A stretch of DNA of 64,000 nt, from assembly GCF_029962835.1 (NCBI RefSeq), contig NC_080586.1, positions 69,317,001 through 69,381,000 on the forward strand, read 5' to 3'. This document shows, piece by piece, positions 43,896-55,300 of this stretch. Each line of letters begins with the position of its first letter. Position 1 is the first letter of the stretch. This DNA comes from Magnolia sinica (lineage: Eukaryota; Streptophyta; Magnoliopsida; Magnoliales; Magnoliaceae). Under the pieces are notes generated by a model that made no database searches, was not told the DNA's origin, and worked only from the letters and a program-made list of their open reading frames with translations. The position numbers were made by a program, and so were the translations under genes.

Positions 43896-44165
43896 ATAAT
43901 AGGCAGAAGATATATAATCGCATATTCCGCATCTTTTTTTTTTTTTTTTCGTTTTGCTCAAAGTAACAGATATGATAGCGGGCCCCATCGCGGGGACTTT
44001 TTTTTTATTTTTATTTTTAAATTTCTTAATTAATGTTTCGTAACATTAAAGAAATGAAAATCACCCAACTAACGATCGTGGCCGTTTATTCACCAACTGT
44101 ATGGCGTAGATATATTATAGAAACATATGATCACATATCTATACTAAAATAATTATCAGGACCGT

Positions 44166-45479
44166 CTAGACGTTTGATGTGAAGTTGAAATTGGCACATG
44201 TGGTTTGCCTGAAGAGAAGTGAGGAGGTGAACCCTAGTCTTGAAGTAGCTAGATCAAATTGTAGAAGATTATCCTCCAACTGATAGCCTCCGATTACGAT
44301 CGACGTTCTAGGGTTAGACCCACCATCAACAAATGCCAGGCATACCACGTCATCATTCACATGCACCATCGAATTCGCCCCAAAGATTCTCCAGTAGACA
44401 TTCTCGCTCTGCAAGACAAGATCGACCCACGGAACGGCAGGCCCTACTCGTGTACTTCCGATCCTCTTTGAGCTGAAGCACACGTCAAAAGGCGCCACCG
44501 GTGCTGCTCGAGTGATATTCCTGGATGTGGTCTCTCTAATGAAAGCCTCAGAGAAAGCCTTGTAGATGGACGTCTCCAGAGTTGTGTAAGGATTGACGGT
44601 GCTGATTTTCGTTCCACCAAAGCCATTGTTATCAATGGACAGCAAGGATGCATTTAACGGGACACGCTTTTCATTGATCTTGATCGATTTCACACCGATG
44701 AAGTACTCATACGACGGCTCTCCCTGCGTAGAGACTCCAGCAGTACTTACAGGGTTGGTGAGGAGAGGAGTGTGGATAAGTGAGTTGGAGAGTTCCTTGT
44801 TAGGAAGAAAAACATAAGGTCCATCACCGAAGAATATCACACCGTTGGATGTTGTCGATGATGAAAGACAGATGGCGAATTTCCGATGGAAGCTAAATGC
44901 AGATGCGAGCTGAGATGGGAATGCAATAGGCGTCCTTCCAAGGCCAGCTATTCCTTTAGCACCATTAGCGAGGCCTTGTAAGAGAAATGTGTATCCACAA
45001 GTGAAAAGGAAGCGCGGAACGGTAACGACAGTGCCTGGGTTCGAACCATCTGTCGATTGGAGGGATAGAACATCTTGGGTAAGCTCTCCGCTTGTGCTCG
45101 TGCTTATGAATGGGTTCCCTAGGAAGAGGCCACATGTGTTGTTGTTGCAACCTGGTTTAGGGCTAGAGAAGCACTCACCACATGAAGTAGATTTGGCTAG
45201 CGAGCATTGGGCGGACCGGCAACGGGCTGGGAGATTAGAGGACGACACGTAGCCCAAATCGCAATCGACCCATGGGAATCGTCCCCCAAGATCGATGACA
45301 AGGTTTACAGATACAAGTGGGGTTCTTTGGTTGACATGGGTCACGTACTGAAGGGTCGCTGCATCTTTTGCTACTGGAAGGACGAGGGCGTGCGGGCGGA
45401 ACGATTGCTGGCCGTAGGATTGAGATATGAGAAGGAGAAAGAGAAGGAAATGAAGAGACGAGGTAGAAGAAGAAGCCAT
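44166..45479 (-). CDS. Gene C: secreted inactive pepsin-like protein, EDGP / probable aspartic proteinase GIP2-like
   Basis: Single exon, 437 aa, intact. Signal peptide about residues 1-23 (LHFLLFLLLISQSYG), then 'FRPHALVLPVAKDAATLQYVT', typical of carrot EDGP and GIP2/XEGIP-type proteins. The first active-site region is 'VNLVIDLGGRFPWVDCD' (D63 in DLGG, not DTG); the second is 'KISTVNPYTTL' with Ser293 in place of Asp, so proteolysis is not expected. There are twelve cysteines (73, 87, 92, 100, 103, 111, 116, 161, 204, 334, 380, 428) and four N-glycosylation sequons (113, 276, 321, 432). The C-terminal half has 'VYWRIFGANSM' and 'LEDNLLQFDLATSRLGF'. Known relatives bind fungal or oomycete endoglucanases, or hormone-like peptides, in the cell wall; the target here is unknown. 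It is the intact relative of pseudogenes A and B. The promoter is split by a MITE at the TATA element. Confidence 0.95.
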   Translation of the reverse strand: MASSSTSSLHFLLFLLLISQSYGQQSFRPHALVLPVAKDAATLQYVTHVNQRTPLVSVNLVIDLGGRFPWVDCDLGYVSSSNLPARCRSAQCSLAKSTSCGECFSSPKPGCNNNTCGLFLGNPFISTSTSGELTQDVLSLQSTDGSNPGTVVTVPRFLFTCGYTFLLQGLANGAKGIAGLGRTPIAFPSQLASAFSFHRKFAICLSSSTTSNGVIFFGDGPYVFLPNKELSNSLIHTPLLTNPVSTAGVSTQGEPSYEYFIGVKSIKINEKRVPLNASLLSIDNNGFGGTKISTVNPYTTLETSIYKAFSEAFIRETTSRNITRAAPVAPFDVCFSSKRIGSTRVGPAVPWVDLVLQSENVYWRIFGANSMVHVNDDVVCLAFVDGGSNPRTSIVIGGYQLEDNLLQFDLATSRLGFTSSLLFRQTTCANFNFTSNV

Positions 45480-45544
45480 GGAAGGAAATAGAATGGTTTG
45501 GAGGGAGTGGAAATGGCGTACGAAGATGTGGTGTGCACCACTCC

Positions 45545-45553
45545 TTTTTATGG
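45545..45553 (-). promoter_or_regulatory. Gene-proximal TATA copy of gene C (MITE target duplication)
   Basis: The minus strand reads CCATAAAAA, 66 nt upstream of the ATG. It is one half of the MITE's 9-bp target duplication; the distal half (46061-46069) reads CTATAAAAA. The proximal copy thus has CATAAAAA where the distal one keeps a TATA box. Confidence 0.6.
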
Positions 45554-46060
45554 GGAAACGGATTCGCTACTCCCCCTGCTACCAGCCAATGGCTGGTTGT
45601 CAGTGCTCTGTGGGGCCACCATGTTGTATGTGTTTCATCCATTATGTTTATCTATTTTTCTAGATCATTTTATGGAATGAGAACAAAATAATCCCAATCT
45701 CAAGTGGACCACGTTACAGGAAACAGTGTTGAATAGACGTGGACCATTAAAAACTTTTTCAGGGCATAAAAGTTTTGGATCAAGCTGATCTTTGTTTTTT
45801 TAAACTTCATCTGCGTCTATACAACCTAATCAACAGATTGGATGTCAAATAAACAGTATGGTAGGTCTCAGGAGGATTTTAATGGTGGATATCCAATCAA
45901 TATTGTTTTATGTGGTATGTTCCTGATATTTATATCCCTCTCATTTTTTGGGTCAAGCCTTAAAATGATCTGTAAAAATGGATGAAACACATACATTATG
46001 TGAGCCCACGGATCACCGACTAGCAGCCACCGTGGCAGGGGGAGTAGCCAATCCGTTTCC
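45554..46060. mobile_element. Foldback MITE, Mutator (MULE)-type, complete, in the gene C promoter
   Basis: 507 bp, from GGAAACGGATTCGCTACTCC to GGAGTAGCCAATCCGTTTCC, a near-perfect terminal inverted repeat, with palindromic arms to the centre. Target duplication TTTTTATGG (45545) / TTTTTATAG (46061), 9 bp with one mismatch. Same family as 24754-25289 but inserted independently, at a different distance from its gene. Confidence 0.88.
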
Positions 46061-46069
46061 TTTTTATAG
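46061..46069 (-). promoter_or_regulatory. Distal TATA copy of gene C (MITE target duplication)
   Basis: The minus strand reads CTATAAAAA, the better TATA box, now about 580 bp from the start codon because of the MITE. Only 21 bp separate it from the Athila-type element that begins at 46091. Confidence 0.55.
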
Positions 46070-46090
46070 TCGCATTTTGGCTCAACGGAG

Positions 46091-47389
46091 TGTTGAGACT
46101 CAAATATTGCATAATTTTTCCCATTCATATCTTAGTTTTATGAACATAAATCATCTTAATATTCTATTTTACTCATGTATGTATTATAAGGTGAATTTAA
46201 GAGCTTGGATTGAAAAAGGGTGCTAAAAAGTAAGAATTTGATGCTCAAAAATCACCAAGATAAGGGATGGATCTTAGGAAACCAAGATTGAAGAATTCAC
46301 ATGCCAACGATCCAAGAAAACTAAGTGATGAATGAAAAGAATCGAAGATTTGAAGTGAAGAACCCTGAAATCGTCCTGAAAAGTGTATTCTAAAGCTTTG
46401 AAGTCTATTTTAAAAAACTACGCAGCAGGAAGTCTGTTTTAAACGAACTATGCAGCGAGAAGTCTATTTTAAAAAAATACATATATTTGAGACGTTTTCT
46501 AGGGTTTTTAACTTTGTAAGAAAATTGGAGTTTCTTACTTATAAATAGGGCCTCATAGGGCATTCTTAAACATCATTAGAAGCATTCAAGAGCAAAATTT
46601 AGGATTTTTAAAGAGTTTTTAGTTTTATTAAAGCTTTATAAGTTCTTTCTTTCCTTTTAGATCTTTTCTATTTGCAATTTTTTCTTTATTTCTTGTTGCT
46701 TTTTATTTTTGCAATTTAATTATGTTTTTCTAAGTTCCCTCTAGCCCAAGCTAGAAGGGAAGCACATGGGTTTAATATTTCTTTAAGTTATGATGATTGA
46801 TTGTTTTAATGATGAGAAGAATGGTGTATGCATGTTATCTATTATTTAGGTTTTGTTTTTTATCCTCTTGTGAGATCCATATGTTTCCATCATATGAGAT
46901 CCACATTGATGGATAGGCTTACCCTAGATCAATCAGATTTCCTAGATAGGAGAAGTTCTTAACCTGTTATATTTCTTTGATATTCATTATCTTATAGATA
47001 TTGAATACTTAAAATCACTGGCGCTTGAGAATATATGCCAATGGTGCAAATCCATTATTTTCTAATCTTTTATATCATTTATTAAAATATTTAAACTGTT
47101 TTATTTTTCGATTAGGCTGACCATAGTGCTTAGATCCTAGTTGTGTTATCCAAGTCATCATGATTTTGGAACATTAACCTATGTGTGGAACTTTAAAGCT
47201 TGGGTGTTATTTTATTCAGTTGAATTACATCCATTCAAAAATTTCAAAGTCAAATCATCAATTTAGTTTTTATTACTTAGTTTGTTTTGCATTTGATTTT
47301 TTTCTTCTCACAATTCATCTCCCTGTGGGAGCGACCCTGTATTCATAGGATATTACTTACGAACCTCTGCACTTGGAGGCAAGCAACCA
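46091..47389 (+). repeat. 5' LTR of the Athila-type element
   Basis: It begins TGTTGAGACTCAAATATTGC and ends ..GGAGGCAAGCAACCA. 'cttataaatagggcc' near 46540 is the likely LTR promoter (TATAAATA). Its outer end lies 21 bp from the distal TATA copy of gene C, head to head with that gene. Confidence 0.93.
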
Positions 47390-48461
47390 ACCACTGATAT
47401 TAAATGTGGATCATGGATATTAACAGAAGACCGATTTTCTGTAGATTTTTTTTTTTTTTTAATTTTTTTCTTGTCTTTTCTTTTTCTTTGAAAATAAATT
47501 CAGTTAGGTCTTTCAAGCACTAACTATGACATAAGGTTGCCCTGCTTGGAATTTTATCACCCAAGTGCTATGGTTGTCCTACAGTTGATGTTTGATCACA
47601 AAGATTATTCACTGAATCTATTTTTCAGATTAGCATAGTTTAATTTCTGCATTAGTTTTACTTTTATTTATTTATTTATTTTTATTTTTTATTTTTTAAT
47701 TTTTTTTGTGGACTGAACCCTCATGGTCGGCTCTGCCACCTAGGTTGTTGATTTATTTTACTTTGTGGACTGAATCCTCATGGTCGGCTCTGCCACCTGG
47801 GTTGTTGATTTATTTTGCTTTGTGGACTGAATCCTCATGGTCGGCTCTGCCACCTGGGTTGTTGATCAGGGTCAAATATTGCATATCAGACCCTAGTAAT
47901 TGCCTGTACATGATCGATTACGGGATGAAATCGAGTGTGTCTGAAAGATGATGTTAAGAACATGGTTTGGCGCTCCAAAATTACCAGCACGGGATGGACT
48001 CCAGAGAACCACTAATGAGATCTGAGGAAAGCAAGCCAAAGGGGCCCGAAAAGGGTTCAACTTGGTTCCCGCTATCCGATCAGTTCGATTCATACATGGG
48101 ATGAGGGCCGTAAATTAACCGTACATATTAAATTTCAGGCATAGAAGATCTCAGCCCTAATTCATTAAGTGGGGTCCGCTGGATATCTGGATATACTTCA
48201 ATTCTGACGGTTTAAAGAAGATGAGCAATAGGTGGACGGATGTTTCTCGAATTCACGGTACCCATATGTTTTTATAGTGCACATTGCACTATTTTAAGTA
48301 TCATATTTGCGATTTGAATTAGTAGTATTTGTTGTGTAGTACGGATGATTTATGTCTTGTTGGAGTAGGGATCAAAACAATCGATTCTCCTCTGAAGGGG
48401 GACTAGTTCCAGGCCTTTATTATTCACTTAGAAGAGACACTCAACATCACTTGAATTCCAT
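47390..48461. other. Athila-type leader with T-rich tracts
   Basis: A non-coding leader between LTR and gag. A long T run lies at 47445-47460, and further T-rich DNA at 47640-47707. No clear primer-binding word was recognised. The 57-bp tandem repeat listed separately is inside it. Confidence 0.6.
47705..47866 (+). repeat. Three tandem copies of a 57-bp unit
   Basis: Units start at 47705, 47762 and 47819, each 'tttgtggactgaa(c/t)cctcatgg..' followed by 'gttgttgatttattttgc'-like words; the last is partial. The copies are nearly identical. Since 57 is a multiple of three, they make a repetitive open frame that is not a gene. Confidence 0.9.
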
Positions 48462-49977
48462 GGCAGACCTAGTTGATAATCCAAATCCAAATCTGCTAGA
48501 TCCAACTATAAATCAAAATAGAGAAAATCAATATAATCCTCCTCTTGAGGATGAAAATGAAGTTCATAGGAATGTGTTAAATCAACCACGGACTTTATGT
48601 GAACATTTACACCCTAAGAGATCAACTTTACCATCTTGTATAGTGTTCCCTGCTCACACAGGGAACATTGATTTTAAACCAGGTGTGATTCAATTAATTC
48701 CTAAATTTCATGGCTTGGATTCTGAAAGCCCCTACTTGCACCTCAAGGATTTTGAGGAAGTAATTGCAACGTTACAAGTAAACAATGGCAATAAGGATGT
48801 ACTTAAGCTTAGGTTATTCTCATTTTCTCTAAAGGATTAGGCCAAAGCCTGGCTCAACTCTCTAAGACCTAATACCATCACTTCCTGGCAAGCCTTAAGT
48901 AGAGAGTTTTTGAAAAAGTTCTTTCCCGAGCACAAAACAAATGCCCTGAAACAAGAAATCATGTTATTCTCCCAAAAGGGGAATGAACTATTTTTTCAAG
49001 CTTGGGAGCGCTTCAAAGACATTCTAATTACTTGTCCACATCATGGTTATGAACCATGACACATGATTGATGCTTTCCGAAAGGGGCTCACCATGGATAA
49101 CCGTCAATTTATAGAGATGATGTGTGGTGGAACCTTTCTTGACAAAGATCATAATGAGGCTTGGGATTTTCTAGATTTGTTAGTAGAGAATACGCAGACA
49201 TGGGATGTCTCTACTAAATCAGACCAAACTAGACCCATTCTTAGAGAGAAAGCGGGAATGTATGTCCTAAGAGAGGAAGACGACCTTAATGCAAAATTCG
49301 CTGCATTAGCTAGAAAGGTCAAAGCCTTGGAAATTAGGAAGGTTGATATGGTTAAAGCAAACACTTCCTTAGGTAATTTTTGTAGCATTTGTGATGGTAC
49401 AGACCATGACACAAAGGATTGTCCAATAATCTCAGTTGTACAAAATATCACGCATGAGCATGATCAAGCAAATGCTATAAATAATTACCAAAGGTCAGTT
49501 ATGCAACCAATGGAAAACACGTATAATCTAAATTGGCGTAACCATCCTAATCTTAGTTGGAGGAACGGACCACAAATTAATGCGCCCAATGCACCTCAAT
49601 TGCCTCCACAAAATAACTTCTTTGGGGCACCTAACAATGCACCATATGTGCCCCCACCAAAGCGATCATCTGTGGAGGATGCATTGGCCACATTCATGAA
49701 CTCTCAAGGTCAAATGAATCAGTCTCTAATCCAATCAAATCAGGAATTAAAGACAGCTGTGGCTAGGATTGAGACTCAACTAAATGCCAGGGAAAAAGGC
49801 ACCCTTCCTTCTCAACTTGTGCCAAACCCTCGAAACACACATTTCATTGGAGACTCAAATCCAAGTGAACTACATCATGAACAAGCTAAGGCCATCATTA
49901 CCTTGAGAAGTGGAAAAGATGTCGATAACAAGATAATGCAACCAGTAGAAATACCAGAGGATGAACCATTGTCTTAA
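48462..49977 (+). pseudogene. Athila-type gag, degraded
   Basis: It starts 'MADLVDNPNPNLLDPT'. The core reads 'GVIQLIPKFHGLDSESPYLHLKDFEEV' and 'LRLFSFSLKD', and later 'RKGLTMDNRQFIEMMCGG' and 'DHNEAWDFLDLLVENTQTWD', all typical of Athila gag. The zinc-knuckle region near 49385-49425 reads 'CSICDGTDHDTKDCP'. A Pro/Asn-rich linker and 'IITLRSGKDVD' close it. It is a particle protein with a few breaks. Confidence 0.88.
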
Positions 49978-50028
49978 GAAAATGATGAACTGGCTATTGT
50001 TCAAGAGCCGCAACAGCAAAAGGATAAA

Positions 50029-51266
50029 GTGACTAAGTCATATGAGCCTCCAGTTTCGTTCCCATCTAGACTTCAGAATCCAACTGTCCCCATGAAATAT
50101 CAAGAGGTGTTGGATGTGCTCCAAAAGGTTACTGTCAATTTTCCTCTGCTTGATGCCATTAGACAAATTCCATCATATGCTAAATATTTTAAGGACTTGT
50201 GCACTGTAAAGAGGAAATTAAATGTGCACAAAAAGGCCTTCCTTATTGAGAAAGTGAGCGCTATCATTCAACAAAGGGTTGTACCCAAATACAGAGACCC
50301 GGGAAGTCTCACTATTCCTTATATTATTGGAAATTTTCAAATTAAGCATGCTTTGCTAGATTTGAGTGCAAGTGTCAACTTAGTACCTTATTCGGTTTAC
50401 AAACAAATGGGGTTAGGCGAGCTTAAACCAACCACGATTACACTCCAACTCGCTGACCGCTCTATTAAGGTACCAAGGAAAATTTTAGAGGATGTGATAG
50501 TCCAAGTGGAGAAATTCTACTTCCCCATGGATTTTATTGTACTAGACATTGAACCATGTAAAATGCTAGCGCTTAAGTTCCCATCATTTTAGGCCGCCCA
50601 TTCCTAGCAACTTCAAATGCAATCATAAATTGCAGGAATGGAATGATGAACTAATCTTTTGGTAACATGACTCTAGAGCTAAATATTTTCAATCTATGTA
50701 AGCAGCCCATTGATAATAATGAAATCCATGAGCTGAATTTCATGGACTGCTTGATAGAAGAAGAGGAATTGGAACCTGGTCTGACTGAGGAATTGATTCA
50801 AGTCATTAGAGATTTAAAAAATTCTGATTTAGAAAAAGTGCTTGCTGAAATTTCTGATGATAATGAAAGCACTACCATCCAGGACATTGGTATATACCAA
50901 TGGAAACCGCGCATTCAAATCCTATCTATCGAGGACTTGCGACCTCTGCCATCACCAACCAATGTTCCAAAACTTGATTTAAAACCACTACCAAATGAGC
51001 TTAAGTATGTATACTTAGGTGAAAATAAAACTTATCCTGTAGTGATATTTTCATTTTTAGAGAAGGATCAAGAGATTAAATTGTTGAAAGTTCTAAGGGA
51101 CCACAAAGGAGCCTTGGGCTGGACCATTTCTGACATCAAGGGTATAAGCCCTTCTATATGCACCCATCGGATTCACCTCGATGAGGACGCCAAACCAATT
51201 AGACAACCTCAAAGGCGTCTCAATCCAAACATGATGGAAAAAAGAATTTTTTATTATAAAGCATGA
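50029..51266 (+). pseudogene. Athila-type protease and start of RT, degraded
   Basis: The protease region about 50320-50560 has 'IIGNFQIKHALLDLSASVNLVPYSVYKQMGLGE' and 'FPMDFIVLDIE'. The start of RT, about 51000-51266, has 'LRDHKGALGWTISDIKGISPSICTHRIHLDEDAKPIRQPQRRLNP'. The domain order fits gypsy pol. Later pol domains are not seen before the 3' LTR. Confidence 0.85.
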
Positions 51267-51269
51267 ATG

Positions 51270-51969
51270 CAATGACCATAACAATCGTGTCAGTAATCCG
51301 GAGTAAGGATACCTAAGTATCCATTACTGTTACCATTACAAGTACGATACCTTAAGTTATGAAGCAAACTCAGTAGGAATCTTCATCTAAGGGTGGTCTA
51401 TAATAATGAGGATATGATGATAAAAGAAGAAATGACATTAAGAAAATGAGATAACTAGAGATTTCATATTCTTGGGATGATTGAAAGGAGTTAGGATAGG
51501 GAACATGCATATTTCTCAAAGTTAGACTAGTGTGACGGAACACCTAAGGATATTGGATCATAACTATTCTAAATTTTGATTAGGTCTCTGAACTTAAGGA
51601 TGTGATGGATTAGAAAATTGAGATTCTAACTAACTTTAGACTTAGGTTAAGTATTATTTTGTTTTGAAATTCATATGATGAATGGGGGCATAATTATATA
51701 AATTTTTTAGTGTTGAAATATTTTTCTTGTTTTCAATGTTTGTGGGTAATATTTCTGGAAACCCTCACGAAACTATAACTCGTCCACTAGGGAAAACCTA
51801 GGGGTTTAAAGGCTTATTGCATATGCTAAATGCAATCGAGATTACTTGTGAAAGTGGTGTAGTTAGAATTTTTTTCATTTTATTTTATTTTTTTTTAAAA
51901 TAATAATTTTTATTCTTATTTTTCTTCGCTTATTTTGCTTGGGACTAGCAAAATGCTGGTTGGGGGGTG
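51270..51969 (+). other. Non-coding 3' part of the Athila-type element with polypurine tract
   Basis: AT-rich DNA without protein words. It ends with the purine run TGGGGGGTG (51961-51969) directly before the 3' LTR, the expected plus-strand primer site. Confidence 0.7.
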
Positions 51970-53268
51970 TGTTGAGACTCAAATATTGCATAATTTTTCC
52001 CATTTATATCTTAGTTTTATAAACATAAATCATCTTAATATTCTATTTTACTCATGTATGTGTTGCAAGGTGAATTTAAGAACTTGGATTGAAAAAGGGT
52101 GCTAAAAAGTAAGAATTTGATGCAAAAAAATCACCAAGGCAAGGGATGAATCTTAGGAAACCAAGATTGAAGATTTCACTTGCCAACGATCCAAGAAAAC
52201 TAAGTAAAGAATGAAAAGAATCAAAGATTTGAAGTGAAGAATCCTGAAATCGTCTTGAAAAGTGTATTCTAAAGCTCTGAAGTCTATTTTGGAAAACTAC
52301 GCAGCAGGAAGTCTGTTTTAAATGAACTATATAGTGAGAAGTCTATTTTGGAAAAATACGTATATTTGAGGCGTTTTCTAGAGTTTTCAACTTTGTACGA
52401 AAATTGGAGTTCCATACTTATAAATAGGGCCTCCTAGGGCATTCTTAAACATCATTAGAAGCATTCAAGAGTAAAATTTAAGGTTTTTAAAGAGTTTTTA
52501 GTTTTATTAAAGCTTTATAAGTTCTTTCTTTCCTTTTAGATCTTTTCTTTTTGTAATTTTTTCTTTATTTCTTGTTGCTTTTTATTTCTGCAATTTAATT
52601 ATGTTTTTCTAAGTTCCCTCTAACCCAAGCTAGAAGGGAAGCACATGGGTTTAATATTTCTTTAAGTTATGATGATTGATTGTTTTAATGATGAGAATAA
52701 TGATATATGCATGTTATCTATTATTTAGGTTTTATTTTTTATCCTCTTGTGAGATCCATATGTTTCCATCATATGAGATCCACATTGATGGATAGGCTTA
52801 CCCTAGATCAATCAGATTTCCTAGATAGGAGAGGTTCTCAACCTGTTATATTTCTTTGATATTCATTATATTATAGATATTGAATACTTAAAATCACTGG
52901 TGCTTGAGAATATATGTCAATGGTGCAAATCCATTATTTTCTAATCTTTTATATCATTTATTAAAATATTTAAACTGTTTTATTTTCCGATTAGGTTGAC
53001 TATAGTGCTCAGATCCTAGTTGTGTTATCCAAGTCATCATGATTTTGGAACATTAACCTTTGTGTGAAACTTTAAAGCTTAGGTGTTATTTTATTCAATT
53101 GAATTACATCCATTCAAAAATTTCAAAATCAAATCATCAATTTAATTTTTATTACTTAATTTGTTTTGCATTTGATTTTTTCCTTCTCGTAATTCATCTC
53201 CCTGTGGGAGCGACCCTATATTCACAGGATATTACTTACGAACCTCTGCACTTGGAGGCAAGCAACCA
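51970..53268 (+). repeat. 3' LTR of the Athila-type element
   Basis: Same length (1,299 bp) and ends as the 5' LTR; differences are scattered single substitutions, mostly transitions. Confidence 0.93.
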
Positions 53269-53273
53269 CGGAG

Positions 53274-53795
53274 GGACGCTGATTGCATGCGCCCTTGGTA
53301 AGTTTTTGTAGTTGGAACCTGTCTATGGCCCGTAGAGATGCCTTTGACAAATCCACTCTGTCCGTCATATCGAAAAGTCACGTCGGCCATACTACACGAA
53401 ACAGTGGGAACGGAAACTTGTACCATTGAAACTTTTTTGGAGTCGATCATGATGTTTATGTGCTATCGAAACCGTTCATAGGGTTACTACCGCTCAGATA
53501 AACGGTAGATAGAAATATCATCCTGATACAAAACTTCGGTAGCCTCCATAAAGTTTCTAATGGTAGGCGTTCAAATCTCGTTGTTTCATGTGGTGTGGCC
53601 CATATGAGTTTTTCATCTAATCGATTTTTATGTTCCTATTCTATTGTGGTCTTTAAAAGCTGATGGATGGAGTGGATTTGTCATGGGAATCTTTTTGGGC
53701 CCAAACAGCTTCCGACTACAAGGACATCCTGTGCCTGGGGGTTGCTGCGAACCGGAGCTGCGGTCTTTGCCAGCTTGCCGAATAAACCAGGGAAC
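53274..53795. repeat. Eroded foldback repeat beyond the Athila-type element
   Basis: 53300-53700 shows the family order ('gacaaatccactctgtccg', 'gaaacagtgggaacgg', 'accattgaaac', then inverted 'gatggatggagtggatttgtc'). It is the 'gacaaatccact' subfamily seen at 15735-17110. The terminal repeats are not visible. Confidence 0.5.
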
Positions 53796-54316
53796 GGAAG
53801 CGGATTGCGTCCTAACCCTGCCCGGACGATAATTCGTCTGGGCAGGGCTCTGTGGGGCCACCATGATGTAAGAGTTTTATCCATGCCGTTCATCCATTTT
53901 ACTAGATTATTCAACGGCACGGTGCTAAAATTGAGGCAGTTACACGCTCCAGTGGACCACACCAAAGGAAGCAGAGGTGATATTGGCATCCACCGTTGAA
54001 ACCTTTCTAATGGGCAATCGTGATGTTTTTGTTTACTATCCAACCTATTCATAAGGTCATATGGATATGGATGAAGTGAATACAAGCTTGATCCCAAACT
54101 TTTGCAGCTCTCAAGAAGTTTTTAATGGTGAAAGTTCAATCCCCATTTTGTGGTCTACTTAACCCTTAATTATGTCTCATTTTTTGTTACATAACCTAAA
54201 ATTATTTTTAAATATGGATGGACGTCGTGGATAAAATCCTTACATCAATGTGGGCCCCACATATCCCTGTCCGGACAGCTTATCGTACGTACGGGGGTAG
54301 GACTCAATCCGCTTCC
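53796..54316. mobile_element. Foldback MITE (GGAAGCGGATTGCGTCC type), both ends present
   Basis: It begins GGAAGCGGATTGCGTCCTAA and ends GGACTCAATCCGCTTCC. Inside each end 'gcccggacgataa' and 'gtccggacagcttatcg' are inverted. The core matches the family. A 9-bp target duplication is not obvious, so the edges may be a few bases off. Confidence 0.7.
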
Positions 54317-54399
54317 GGAAACTACGGCCGGCCTTCAAAGTTTGAATCTGACCATTGACGATGTCGTTTTCGGACGCGTACTGAGTAACCCAATACGCG

Positions 54400-55300
54400 A
54401 TAGCATGCTGAGTAATCTCTTTGGGGCCTACCATGATGTATGAATCTTATCTACACCGTCCACTTGTGTTTTCAGCTCATTTTAAGGCAGGGGTCCAAAA
54501 TGGAAGGATATCCAAAGCTCAAGTGACCACGCCACTAGAAACAGTAGAGATAATCACATCGCGGATTCCGTACCGAGTAACTATGCATGCTATAAAGTAA
54601 ACTTGGCCATGTGATGTGTATCTTATCCACGCCCTCTATTCATTTCTCCAGCTTATTGTAAGGCATAAGCTCGTAATTGAAGCATATCCAAAGTTCAAAT
54701 GGACCACACCTCAGGAAACAGTGGGAAGTGAATGCCTACGGTAGAAAACTTCTAAGTTCTGGATGAAGCTGATATTTGTGTTTTCCCTTCATCCATGGTT
54801 ATGTGGCCTTATGAACGGGTTGGATGACAAATACATAATGATGGACGTCATTATCCCTGCTTTTTCCCGTGGTTTGGTCCACCTGTGCTTTGGATAATCT
54901 TCAAATTGCCCTCAGATGAGCTGTAAAACCGGATGGACGGAGTGGATAAGACAAACATTACAGTGCGCCCATATAGTTTACTTCGCAGGCAATCCACTTC
55001 CCTGATCATTACGTCAGGCAGACATGGACGCGTTGTTCTGTAGGCCCCACAATAATGTATGTATTTTATCCACGCCCTCCATCCTTTTTGCCAGCTCATT
55101 TCATTGTATGAGCTAAAAATGAGGCAGATCCAAATCTTAGCTGGATCACACCACAAGGTAAGAGTTGGATTGACTTTCAATCACCACTTTGTTAGTGCGA
55201 GATTTGGATATGCACATCCCATAAAATGAGTTGGCAAAAGGATGGACGACACATACATCACGGTGGGGCCATAGGGCACTGTCCAACAGCGATGTGGCAA
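54400..55300. repeat. Cluster of foldback repeat pieces
   Basis: A left arm at 54420-54560 is followed by a full hairpin at about 54560-55000 (inverted 'ataaagtaaacttggccatg' and 'catatagtttacttcgcagg') and a left-plus-right arm pair at 55030-55290 (inverted 'gtatgtattttatccac' and 'cgacacatacatcacggtgg'). Several insertions seem to be packed together. Confidence 0.55.

Larger units (their letters stand above)
46091..53268 (+). mobile_element. Ty3/gypsy retrotransposon, Athila-type, both LTRs present
   Basis: Two 1,299-bp LTRs (46091-47389, 51970-53268) and a 4.6 kb interior, with target duplication CGGAG (46086-46090, 53269-53273). Gag and protease wording is Athila-like. The interior is short for Athila: RT is only begun, and RNase H, integrase and an env-like ORF are not seen, so it needs other copies for movement. 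LTRs differ at about 3-4% by eye, which makes it clearly younger than the two copia elements. It has a few breaks. Confidence 0.92.

Noticed and set aside
47706-47951. Repetitive 81-codon frame with 'ALPPGLLI' units
   Set aside because: It is produced by the 57-bp tandem repeat in the leader of the gypsy element.
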